Assembly (NCBI GenBank): GCA_013812985.1
Contig: JACCSN010000541.1
Location: forward strand, 1-5,216
Source of the DNA: Hyphomicrobiales bacterium
GTDB taxonomy: Bacteria > Pseudomonadota > Alphaproteobacteria > Rhizobiales > Afifellaceae
Length of the DNA: 5,216 bases
Reading direction: 5' to 3'
The notes beneath the pieces were generated by a model. The model was not told the DNA's origin. It made no database searches and worked only from the letters and a program-made list of their open reading frames with translations. A program made the translations under genes and the position numbers. Position 1 is the first letter of the stretch; each line of letters begins with the position of its first letter. Positions 1 to 5,216 of the stretch are shown piece after piece.

Positions 1-783
1 GTCGAGATCACTGTGGAAGCCCATGCTCAGGTAGTGCGTCGGGGTTTCGGCGCGCGGTAATTCCAGCAGGCGCCCGCTCTTGGACTTGTGCAGGACGATC
101 GTGAAGGTTCCGGTCAGCGCCGTTTCCAGCGCCGTGACGCAGACCTCACCATCCCCCTGAACGCCATGGCCATCGCCCACGGAGAAAAGCGCTCCGTCCG
201 CCCAGACCGGCAGATAAAGGATGCTGCCCGCCGTCAGCTGCTTGTTGTCGAGGTTGCCGCCATGAATGCGGGGCTCGCGCGACGAAACTTCTCCGTATTC
301 CGGCGGCGGCGCGACGCCCATCACGCCGAAGAAGGGTTTCAGCTTCAGTTCGGTCCCCCAGGGCAGCCGCGCGACACCGCGCTCCAGGTCGATTGGGATG
401 TGGGTGAGCACGCGGGTCGGCATGACGAAGTCCTCGGGCAGCGTGCCGTCGAAAGGCTCGATGGCGTTGAAGCCCCAGTTCGCCCCGAACTCGACCGCTT
501 CGATCCGCACCTCCAGCATGTCGCCCGGCGCCGCCCCCGTGATGGCGATCGGGCCGGTGAGAAGATGGCCCCAACGCACCGGCAGCTTTGCCTCATGGAT
601 GGCTCTCAGCCGCGGCGAAACTATCATCCCCGAGTTTTCCGGAGGCATCAGATCGGCGCCGCCCGACAAAGTTTCGATGACGACCGTATCACCGGATGCG
701 ATCTCGATGGCTGGGCTCGATGCCGAGCTGAACCGTCCCCAATGCACCGTATAAGGTGTGGCGTCGACCCGATGAGCGACCAT
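1..783 (-). CDS. Acetamidase/formamidase family amide hydrolase (C-terminus cut off by window edge)
   Basis: Members of the FmdA/AmdA family hydrolyse short-chain amides such as formamide or acetamide to ammonia and the carboxylic acid in the cytoplasm. The frame is open from an ATG whose complement is 781-783 to base 1 (261 codons, no stop). Family hallmarks are visible: HWGRFS near residue 14, a GDTVVIET stretch near 30-40, GPIAITGAAPGDMLEV around 75-90, NWGFN, PFFGVMGVAPPP, HGGNLDN at 174-180, and GDGHGVQGDGEV at 203-214. The last two are probably the metal-binding and active-site segments. Relatives run to roughly 300 residues or slightly more, so about 40-60 C-terminal residues lie outside the window. 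The start is supported by GGGGAG (complement of 792-797) eight bases upstream. There is no signal peptide. The gene is divergent from the regulator-led operon and shares its control region, so it may be co-regulated; this is inference. The family call is secure, the exact substrate is not. Confidence 0.93.
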   Translation of the reverse strand, partial: MVAHRVDATPYTVHWGRFSSASSPAIEIASGDTVVIETLSGGADLMPPENSGMIVSPRLRAIHEAKLPVRWGHLLTGPIAITGAAPGDMLEVRIEAVEFGANWGFNAIEPFDGTLPEDFVMPTRVLTHIPIDLERGVARLPWGTELKLKPFFGVMGVAPPPEYGEVSSREPRIHGGNLDNKQLTAGSILYLPVWADGALFSVGDGHGVQGDGEVCVTALETALTGTFTIVLHKSKSGRLLELPRAETPTHYLSMGFHSDLD

Positions 784-789
784 GCCCCT

Positions 790-797
790 CTCTCCCC
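790..797 (-). promoter_or_regulatory. Ribosome binding site of the amidase gene
   Basis: Read on the minus strand this is GGGGAGAG. Its GGGGAG part ends eight bases before the ATG at 783. It is purine-rich and decides the start of the amidase gene. Confidence 0.6.
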
Positions 798-866
798 GCG
801 AACGCAACGCCGCACTTTGATGTGCGGAAGCGGACGGCAACTTCGAACAATCGCACTTTAGATGCA

Positions 867-881
867 AGAGGTCTGACCTCT
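867..881. promoter_or_regulatory. Candidate GntR-family operator (perfect 15-bp palindrome)
   Basis: AGAGGTC-T-GACCTCT is a perfect inverted repeat with 7-base arms and a 1-base centre. Its GGTC...GACC core resembles GntR-superfamily operators: FadR-type sites have GGTCnGACC and DasR/NagR (HutC-type) sites have GGTCTAGACC. It ends one base before a TTGACG hexamer at 883-888 and lies just ahead of a GntR-family gene. A bound regulator there would hinder RNA polymerase at that promoter and could also affect the divergent amidase promoter. Sequence and position are seen directly; regulator identity and autoregulation are inferred. Confidence 0.6.
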
Positions 882-882
882 G

Positions 883-888
883 TTGACG
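883..888 (+). promoter_or_regulatory. Possible -35 element of the regulator-led operon
   Basis: TTGACG matches five of six bases of the sigma-70 -35 consensus and sits directly beside the palindrome, as expected for a repressed promoter. No good -10 hexamer is seen 16-18 bases downstream, where the sequence reads roughly CCAAGCTG. The same TTG could instead be a start codon for a longer form of the regulator, so the two readings compete. Confidence 0.35.
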
Positions 889-939
889 CGGTTCGCTGGA
901 GGTGCCAAGCTGGCTGTCGAACTATGCGGCGAGAACAAC

Positions 940-1725
940 TTGGACGACGGGCTGATCCCAGAACTGAACGAAAAGATCTGGCCCTCCGGTGCCCGCCGCG
1001 ATGACCTTGTCCAGCGCGTCACCAACGCGCTTCGCGAGCAGATCCTTTCCGGCCGGCTCGCCCCGGGTGCGAGGCTGGCCCCCGAAACGGAACTGGCTCG
1101 TTGGCTGGGCATCAGCCGCCCCACCTTGCGGGAAGCCATTCGGGTCTTGGCACGAGAATCCCTCGTCGCCGTGAAGCACGGCGTGGGCAGCTTCGTTGCA
1201 AGAGAGCCGAAGCCTATGCTGATCTCGCTCGAGGTCATGCGCTCCATGACCGACTTTATCCGGGCATCGGGAAGCGAGCCGGGGGTGCGCGACCTGTCGA
1301 TGCAATTGGTCGATGCTCCGGCGGATGCGGCAAAGCTGTTGGAGATCGAGGCTGGGTCGCCTGTAGCCAGGATTTCGCGCGTGCGCCTAGCCGGCGGCGC
1401 ACCGTTCGCCATCGCCAACGAATACTTGAAGCTAGACAGTCCGGAGCGGGATCTTAGCCGGATCGAAGCGTTCGAGGGTGGCTCGCTGTTCGAATTTCTC
1501 CGCGTGCATTGCGGCAAGCCTATCTCCCATAGCCGGCTCTGGATGTCGGCGACATCGGCCGATGGAGCGATGGCCAAGGTGCTGGGCCTCAAGCCCCACG
1601 CGCCTCTGCTGCTGATGCGCGAAATCCATTTCGATTTCCAGCACCGGCCGATGCTCTACTCGGTCAACTTCCACAACACCGATGTGCTCGAGTGCACGTC
1701 CGTGCGTTCCGGCCTGCCGAGATGA
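940..1725 (+). CDS. GntR-family transcriptional regulator, HutC subfamily (UTRA ligand domain)
   Basis: A cytoplasmic DNA-binding regulator of 261 residues from a TTG at 940. The N-terminal winged helix-turn-helix spans about residues 23-87. It contains LREQILSGRLAPGARLAPET, then ELARWLGISRPTLREAIRVLARE, a typical GntR recognition region, and a wing reading HGVGSFVA. The C-terminal part, about 115-256, is UTRA-like, with VARISRVRLAGGAPFAIANEYL and a terminal PMLYSVNFHNTDVLE segment. UTRA domains of this subfamily usually bind small metabolites, often phosphosugars or amino-sugar phosphates, which relieve repression. The frame is also open from a TTG at 883 (280 residues). I prefer 940 because the palindrome and -35-like hexamer then stay upstream, and GGCGAG lies nearby; this is not certain. 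The stop overlaps the kinase start by four bases (ATGA), so the regulator is the first gene of the operon and is probably autoregulated. Confidence 0.9.
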   Translation: MDDGLIPELNEKIWPSGARRDDLVQRVTNALREQILSGRLAPGARLAPETELARWLGISRPTLREAIRVLARESLVAVKHGVGSFVAREPKPMLISLEVMRSMTDFIRASGSEPGVRDLSMQLVDAPADAAKLLEIEAGSPVARISRVRLAGGAPFAIANEYLKLDSPERDLSRIEAFEGGSLFEFLRVHCGKPISHSRLWMSATSADGAMAKVLGLKPHAPLLLMREIHFDFQHRPMLYSVNFHNTDVLECTSVRSGLPR

Positions 1726-2636
1726 GCGGGTCGCAATACTGCACGGTCGGAAACATCAGCATCGATGACCTGGTATTCCCCGACGGCACGACGATGTGGT
1801 GCGTGCCGGGCGGTAACGCGATCTATTCGGCGCTTGGGATCGCGATCTGGCGCGAGCGGCCGGACGTCATCGCGCCAATGGGCCCCGAATACCCCAAGGA
1901 CGTCCTGGGCGACAGGATCGACCTCTCGCATGTTCGCCTGCTCGAGCGGAACATGCGCAACTGGGGTCTTTACGAAGAGGACGGCACGCGGACCTTCACG
2001 TTCCGCACCAAGACGCGCAATTGGATCGAGTTCTGCCCCACCGTCGCCGACGTGCATGGATCGCGCTACCTCTACGCGCATCTCGCGCCGCTGCCCTGGC
2101 CGCGGCAGATCGAGATCTCCGAGCAGCTCCGCCAGAACGGGGCGCGCGTCGTGTCGGTGGATCCGGACGACCGCTACGTGCACGAGCTCGACTCGGGGGC
2201 AATCATACGGCTGTTGCGCGCCGTCGACCTTTTCCTGCCGAGCCAGCAGGACGCCGAGGCGATGTTGCCGGGCAGGACGCCGCTGGATTCGCTGCGGGCG
2301 CTGCGCGACATGGCGCCTGAGCTGCCCGTCGTGGCGGTGAAATGCGGCGCCGACGGCGTTCTGATGCACCAAGCCGGCGCGGACGACTTCATTCGCCTGC
2401 CGACGGCGGCCGCATCGGTGGTCGACGCGACGGGGGCAGGCGACGCATTTTCCGGCGGTGCGCTCGCCGGCTATTCGAAGACGTCGAGCGCGGTCGAAGC
2501 CGTGCTGTGGGGAAGCGTTTCGGCCTCCTTCGCCGTCGCCGCGACCGGTCCAGCCGCCCTCGTCAGCGCCGGATACGAGGAAGCGCAAGCCAGGCTCGGC
2601 ATGCTGAGAAGCCGTATCGAGACCTACCGGATTTGA
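1722..2636 (+). CDS. PfkB-family carbohydrate kinase
   Basis: A complete ribokinase-like kinase of 304 residues, a normal length for the family, expected to transfer phosphate from ATP to a sugar or sugar-containing substrate in the cytoplasm. The N-terminal substrate-binding signature is VPGGNAIYSALG (about 28-39), with DPDDRY near 147-152, LPSQQDAEAM after it, and VKCGADGVL before the C-terminal signature. That signature, VVDATGAGDAF at 233-243, carries the anion hole and the catalytic base D241. The ATG at 1722 overlaps the regulator stop as ATGA and has no clear Shine-Dalgarno, which points to translational coupling. A longer frame reaches back to 1692, but that start would lie inside the regulator and add residues before the natural beta-strand start CTVGNISID. 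Next to a SIS-domain gene this resembles the fructoselysine 6-kinase (FrlD) arrangement, but PfkB substrates cannot be read from motifs, so no symbol is given. Confidence 0.93.
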   Translation: MSGSQYCTVGNISIDDLVFPDGTTMWCVPGGNAIYSALGIAIWRERPDVIAPMGPEYPKDVLGDRIDLSHVRLLERNMRNWGLYEEDGTRTFTFRTKTRNWIEFCPTVADVHGSRYLYAHLAPLPWPRQIEISEQLRQNGARVVSVDPDDRYVHELDSGAIIRLLRAVDLFLPSQQDAEAMLPGRTPLDSLRALRDMAPELPVVAVKCGADGVLMHQAGADDFIRLPTAAASVVDATGAGDAFSGGALAGYSKTSSAVEAVLWGSVSASFAVAATGPAALVSAGYEEAQARLGMLRSRIETYRI

Positions 2637-2672
2637 GATCAGGCCGCACGCAGGGACTGCGCCGGCGAACAT

Positions 2673-3845
2673 GTGGAGAGCGAGTTGGAGAACGAGAAAA
2701 CAGTTATGCTGCGCGAGATCGCCATGCAGCCGGCCTTCGTCAGGGACAACATCGACGGCATGCTCGCCTACATGCGCGAGGTCATGGCCTCGCGTGAGCC
2801 CGGGACGCTTCGGCACGGCTTCATGATCGGCTGCGGCGACAGCTACTGTGCCGCGCTTGCCGCGCGCCAATACATGATGAAGGCGACGGGCCGGTTCATC
2901 GAACCGGTGGAGGCGCTCGAGTTCTCCAGATACCTGGTGGCCGATCTGCCGGACGATTCCTTCGTGTTCGGCGTATCCAATTCGGGCACGGTCTCGCGCA
3001 CCATCGAGGGGGTCCGCCTTGCCCGGGAGAAGGGCGCGTGGACGTTCGCCGTCACGGTGAGCGCCGACAACACGCTTGCCCACACCGCCGAAACCCTGAT
3101 TAAGGTGAACGCGACGCCGAACATCAAGGAGCTGCCGGACGGCACCCGGGTGGTAACGCCGGGAAGCATCACCTACACGGCAAGCATGCTCGGCCTGTTT
3201 GCCTCGGCCATCGCAATCGGCGAGCGGATTGGCAACCTGGACCGCAGCCGCTCGGCAGAAATGGTCGCTGAACTGCACGAGGTCGCGGTCGCCATGGACA
3301 AGGCCGACGCGCCGGTGCGCAAGCTGGCCGAGGAATGCGCCGCGACCTTCACGCCCGACCGCCGCACCGTGTTCCTGGGCGGCGGGCCCAACTACGCGAC
3401 CGCCTACTTCGCCATGGCGAAGTGGTTCGAAGGCCTGACCCGGCCGGCCCACACCTCGGAGCTGGAAGAGTGGGCGCACGAGCAGTACTTCATCACCGAC
3501 GAGACCACGGACACTTTCATCATCCTGCCGCCCGGCGCCGGTCGCGACCGCGGCCTGGAGCAGGCGCAGGCGGCGCGCGACATGGGCTCGCGCGTCATCA
3601 TCATCGGCGATAAAAGGGACGCCGCCGCACAAGCGGCAGCCAACATCTACTTCGGCATGCCCTCCGGCGTTCCCGAGTCGCTGACGCCCTTCGTCTACAA
3701 GCTGCCCTTCGAATATCTGTCATGCGCGATATCGCGGCAGCAGAACATCGCCTTCCTGGGCTTCAACAACCGCAGGCGGCAGGAGGTGAACTTCCGCCAA
3801 ATCTTCAATTCGGCACAGGCGCAAGCGCCGAAAGAAGTCGCCTGA
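2673..3845 (+). CDS. Double SIS-domain protein, phosphosugar isomerase/deglycase-like (AgaS/FrlB/GlmS-type)
   Basis: A cytoplasmic protein of 390 residues with two sugar-isomerase (SIS) domains. It opens with MLREIAMQPAFVRDNI, the style seen at the start of GlmS-isomerase, AgaS and FrlB proteins. SIS domain 1 (about 48-180) has IGCGDSYCAALAA at 52-64 and the phosphosugar-binding SNSGT at 102-106. SIS domain 2 (about 232-340) has VFLGGGPNYATAYFA at 233-247 and ELEEWAHEQYF at 263-273, in the place where relatives carry catalytic Glu and His residues. The end, YKLPFEYLSCAIS, also resembles FrlB. Relatives isomerise or deaminate amino-sugar phosphates or cleave sugar-phosphate/amine adducts. The likely substrate is the product of the upstream kinase. 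The longest start is GTG at 2673; ATG at 2706 (379 residues) is an equal alternative, and neither has a strong Shine-Dalgarno. The gap to the kinase is 36 bases in the same frame, closed by one TGA. Confidence 0.9.
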   Translation: MESELENEKTVMLREIAMQPAFVRDNIDGMLAYMREVMASREPGTLRHGFMIGCGDSYCAALAARQYMMKATGRFIEPVEALEFSRYLVADLPDDSFVFGVSNSGTVSRTIEGVRLAREKGAWTFAVTVSADNTLAHTAETLIKVNATPNIKELPDGTRVVTPGSITYTASMLGLFASAIAIGERIGNLDRSRSAEMVAELHEVAVAMDKADAPVRKLAEECAATFTPDRRTVFLGGGPNYATAYFAMAKWFEGLTRPAHTSELEEWAHEQYFITDETTDTFIILPPGAGRDRGLEQAQAARDMGSRVIIIGDKRDAAAQAAANIYFGMPSGVPESLTPFVYKLPFEYLSCAISRQQNIAFLGFNNRRRQEVNFRQIFNSAQAQAPKEVA

Positions 3846-4657
3846 TGAGCCAGCTGCTGTCCCTGATCCGCGCCCATCGCAAGCCGGTCATCGGGATGGT
3901 TCAGCTCGGCCCATTGCCGGGCGGCTGCCGCTATCGCGGCGGCAAGATCGGAGCGGTTCTCGACGCCGCGCTGTCGGAGGCCGAGATCCTGAGCCGCAAC
4001 GGCGTCGACGCCATGATGGTGCAGAATCTCGGCGACCTGCCCGTCGCAATGCGCGCCACCGCGGCGCAGGTTGCCTGGATGACCCGGGTGGCGAGCGAGA
4101 TCGCCAGCCGCTTCGGCATCCCCACGGGACTCAATCTCCTGGAGAACGATGCCGAGGCGATGTTCGCCATCGCATCCGCCTCCGGCGCCGATTTCGTCCG
4201 CATCAAGATCTATGTCGGGGCGATGATGACGCCGTTCGGCATGGAAACAGCGCAGGCGCATGCAGCTATCAAGGCGCGCACCAGCTGGAATGCGGAGAAC
4301 GTCGCGATCTTCGCCGACGTCCACGACAGGACAGGCACGCCGATCGGCACCGGGGGGTTCGAGGAGGATGTCGAGTTCGCCATCCGCCTGGGCGGCGCGG
4401 ACGGCCTCGTTCTGACCGGCAAGACCTACGATCAGACCCTTGAATTCATCATGGCCGCCCGGCGCAAATATCCCGACGTCCCGATCCTTGTCGGGGGCGG
4501 GGTCACGGTCGACAATATCGGCGACGTCGCGGCTGTCGCGGACGGCGCCATCGTCAGTACGTCCCTGAAGGGTTCGGGAAGCGCCGTGGGCGCGTTCGTG
4601 CCCGAGAAAGTCCAGGAATTCATGGCCGCTGCCGCCAAGGTACGACAACTGGCCTGA
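3845..4657 (+). CDS. BtpA/SgcQ-family TIM-barrel protein
   Basis: A protein of 270 residues, the usual size for the BtpA family (COG0434 type). These are predicted TIM-barrel enzymes, including E. coli SgcQ of the sgc sugar cluster and cyanobacterial BtpA, which was linked to photosystem I; no reaction is generally assigned. Visible motifs are VIGMVQLGPLPG at 15-26, GVDAMMVQNLGDLP at 53-66, GADFVRI at 114-120, ADVHDRTGTPIG at 157-168, and a C-terminal phosphate-binding-like pair, ILVGGGVTVDNI at 214-225 and ADGAIVSTSLK at 232-242. The ATG at 3845 shares its A with the SIS stop (TGATG), and a weak GAAAGAAG lies 7 bases upstream, so translation is probably coupled. A longer frame from 3722 is open but lies inside the SIS gene and adds an unrelated 41-residue leader. 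In this operon the protein probably works on a phosphorylated sugar intermediate; that is inference. Confidence 0.9.
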   Translation: MSQLLSLIRAHRKPVIGMVQLGPLPGGCRYRGGKIGAVLDAALSEAEILSRNGVDAMMVQNLGDLPVAMRATAAQVAWMTRVASEIASRFGIPTGLNLLENDAEAMFAIASASGADFVRIKIYVGAMMTPFGMETAQAHAAIKARTSWNAENVAIFADVHDRTGTPIGTGGFEEDVEFAIRLGGADGLVLTGKTYDQTLEFIMAARRKYPDVPILVGGGVTVDNIGDVAAVADGAIVSTSLKGSGSAVGAFVPEKVQEFMAAAAKVRQLA

Positions 4658-4719
4658 ACCGACCCGCGATCGCATGCTCATCAAGAAGCCAGCGCGGTAA
4701 ACCGAAGAAGGAGGTAAGC
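4658..4719. other. Intergenic gap before the binding-protein gene
   Basis: This 62-base gap is the longest between the plus-strand genes. It contains a GCGATCGC palindrome at 4666-4673 and a purine-rich end. I see no convincing terminator, because there is no stable stem followed by T residues, and no clear promoter. The binding-protein gene is therefore most simply read as part of the same transcript, with stronger translation from its own ribosome binding site. Confidence 0.4.
4708..4715 (+). promoter_or_regulatory. Strong Shine-Dalgarno of the binding-protein gene
   Basis: AAGGAGGT is a near-perfect match to the anti-Shine-Dalgarno of 16S rRNA and sits four bases before the ATG at 4720. 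It fixes the start. It is much stronger than the sites of the upstream genes, as expected when a periplasmic binding protein must be made in excess over the enzymes. Confidence 0.85.
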
Positions 4720-5216
4720 ATGTTGAAGTCAATTCTACGCTACGGGACTGCAGCGCTCGTCGCTTTCGGATTTGTTTCCGGAGCCGCTGCCCAGGACAAG
4801 CTCCGGGTGGCCATGGTCACCTCGGAATCCGGCCTAGGCGACCGCTCGTTCAACGACATGATGGTCGAGGGAATGAAACGAGCCGAGACGGACCTCAACG
4901 CCGAATACGTGATCATACAGCCGCGCGCCGTGTCCGAGTTCCAGTCAGCCCTCGCCCGCGCGGCCGGCCAGGATTTTGATATCATCATCGGCTCCTCGTT
5001 CGACATGATCAAGCCGATGCAGGAGGTCGCGAAGGCATTTTCCGACCAGAAATTCGGGCTCGTCGACGTCGGCCCCGAACCGCTCGGGCCCAATGTCGTC
5101 AGCACGGTGACGAAGGACTGGGAAGGCTCGTTCCTGGTCGGCTGGATCGCGGCGAAGACCACCAAGACCGGTACGATCGGCTTTGTCGGCGGCAAGGACA
5201 TCCCGATCATCCACCG
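4720..5216 (+). CDS. BMP/PnrA-family ABC-transporter substrate-binding protein (C-terminus cut off by window edge)
   Basis: This is the first 165 codons of a periplasmic binding protein of the basic membrane protein (BMP/PnrA/TmpC) family, which delivers ligand to an ABC importer. Characterised members bind purine nucleosides or related compounds. Residues 1-24 form a Sec signal peptide: basic MLKSILR, a hydrophobic core, then GAAA before QDK, with likely cleavage after A24. No lipobox cysteine is present, so it should be a soluble periplasmic protein rather than a lipoprotein. Family motifs are GLGDRSFNDMMVEGM at 38-52, a FDIIIGSSFDM stretch near 87-97, and DWEGSFLVGWIAAK followed by TGTIGFVGGKDIPII near the cut end. 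Family members are usually 320-360 residues, so about half is missing. The ATPase and permease genes are expected just downstream. Its place after the catabolic genes suggests that it imports the pathway substrate. Confidence 0.93.
   Translation, partial: MLKSILRYGTAALVAFGFVSGAAAQDKLRVAMVTSESGLGDRSFNDMMVEGMKRAETDLNAEYVIIQPRAVSEFQSALARAAGQDFDIIIGSSFDMIKPMQEVAKAFSDQKFGLVDVGPEPLGPNVVSTVTKDWEGSFLVGWIAAKTTKTGTIGFVGGKDIPIIH

Larger units (their letters stand above)
784..939. promoter_or_regulatory. Divergent intergenic control region
   Basis: These 156 bases lie between the start of the amidase gene (minus strand) and the preferred start of the GntR regulator (plus strand). They hold an inverted repeat at 810-827, a direct repeat of CGCACTTT at 811-818 and 852-859, a perfect palindrome at 867-881 and a TTGACG hexamer at 883-888. 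This is the only sizeable non-coding gap besides the 62 bases before the binding-protein gene, so promoters for both directions should lie here. No convincing -10 box could be fixed for either strand. I saw no terminator and no riboswitch-like structure. Confidence 0.6.

Noticed and set aside
88..861. 257-residue open frame on the plus strand across the amidase gene
   Set aside because: The minus strand carries unmistakable amidase-family motifs here. The plus frame is compositionally Arg/Asp-rich and resembles no family.
858..1592. 244-residue minus-strand frame opposite the regulator
   Set aside because: The Ser/Arg-rich translation lacks motifs, and the plus strand encodes a clear HTH and UTRA protein.
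1656..3632. 658-residue open frame on the minus strand opposite the kinase and SIS genes
   Set aside because: It is antisense to two genes with clear family motifs. Its translation is rich in Arg, His, Gly and Ala without recognisable domains, as expected for the complement of GC-rich coding sequence.
3781..3789. AGGAGGTGA Shine-Dalgarno-like sequence inside the SIS gene
   Set aside because: No start codon follows at a usable distance. It encodes residues RQEV of the SIS protein.
3722..3844. N-terminal extension of the BtpA frame upstream of 3845
   Set aside because: It lies wholly inside the SIS gene, and its residues (Pro/Gln/Ala-rich) do not match the family, whose proteins begin just before the first beta strand.
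4658..4719. Possible terminator hairpin between the BtpA and binding-protein genes (CCGCG at 4664-4668 with CGCGG at 4693-4697)
   Set aside because: The stem is five pairs with a loop of more than 20 bases and no T run follows, so it does not look like an intrinsic terminator.
3695..4732. 345-residue open frame on the minus strand opposite the BtpA gene
   Set aside because: It is the antisense shadow of a well-supported gene, with no domain motif and no plausible start signal.
4740..5210. Minus-strand frame opposite the binding-protein gene
   Set aside because: The plus strand has a strong Shine-Dalgarno, a signal peptide and BMP motifs in one frame. The opposite frame is a shadow.
1..5216. 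CRISPR arrays, tRNA/rRNA genes, insertion sequences, attachment sites
   Set aside because: I looked for repeat-spacer patterns, transposase-like proteins, terminal repeats and conserved RNA gene sequences and saw none.

Overview
The window looks like chromosomal DNA of a GC-rich alphaproteobacterium, probably of the Rhizobiales (Mesorhizobium/Rhizobium type). This is inferred from the high GC content, GC-rich third codon positions, tight gene packing and the gene families present. No rRNA, tRNA or species marker confirms it. Both end genes run off the window.

Layout: (1) 1-783, minus strand: the first 261 codons of an acetamidase/formamidase (FmdA/AmdA) family amide hydrolase, lacking its C-terminus. 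(2) 784-939: a divergent intergenic control region. It holds a perfect 7-1-7 palindrome with a GGTC/GACC core, directly followed by a TTGACG -35-like hexamer, plus a smaller inverted repeat and a direct repeat. (3) 940-4657, plus strand: four tightly packed genes encoding a GntR/HutC-type regulator with a UTRA domain, a PfkB-family sugar kinase (ATGA overlap with the regulator), a double-SIS-domain phosphosugar isomerase/deglycase-like protein, and a BtpA/SgcQ-family TIM-barrel protein (TGATG overlap with the SIS gene). (4) 4720-5216, plus strand: after a 62-base gap and a very strong Shine-Dalgarno, the first 165 codons of a periplasmic BMP/PnrA-family ABC-transporter binding protein.

Taken together, this is a regulator-led catabolic operon. 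A BMP-type ABC transporter, whose remaining genes are presumably downstream, would import a sugar-containing small molecule. BMP proteins that have been characterised often bind nucleosides. The PfkB kinase would phosphorylate the molecule, the SIS protein would isomerise it or cleave an amino or glycosyl bond as FrlB and AgaS relatives do, and the BtpA-like barrel would do a further, unknown step. The GntR/UTRA protein would sense a pathway intermediate and control its own operon from the palindrome, and perhaps also the divergent amidase. This combination matches no pathway I can name. The substrate and the BtpA-family reaction are the open questions and the main reason to look again at this locus.
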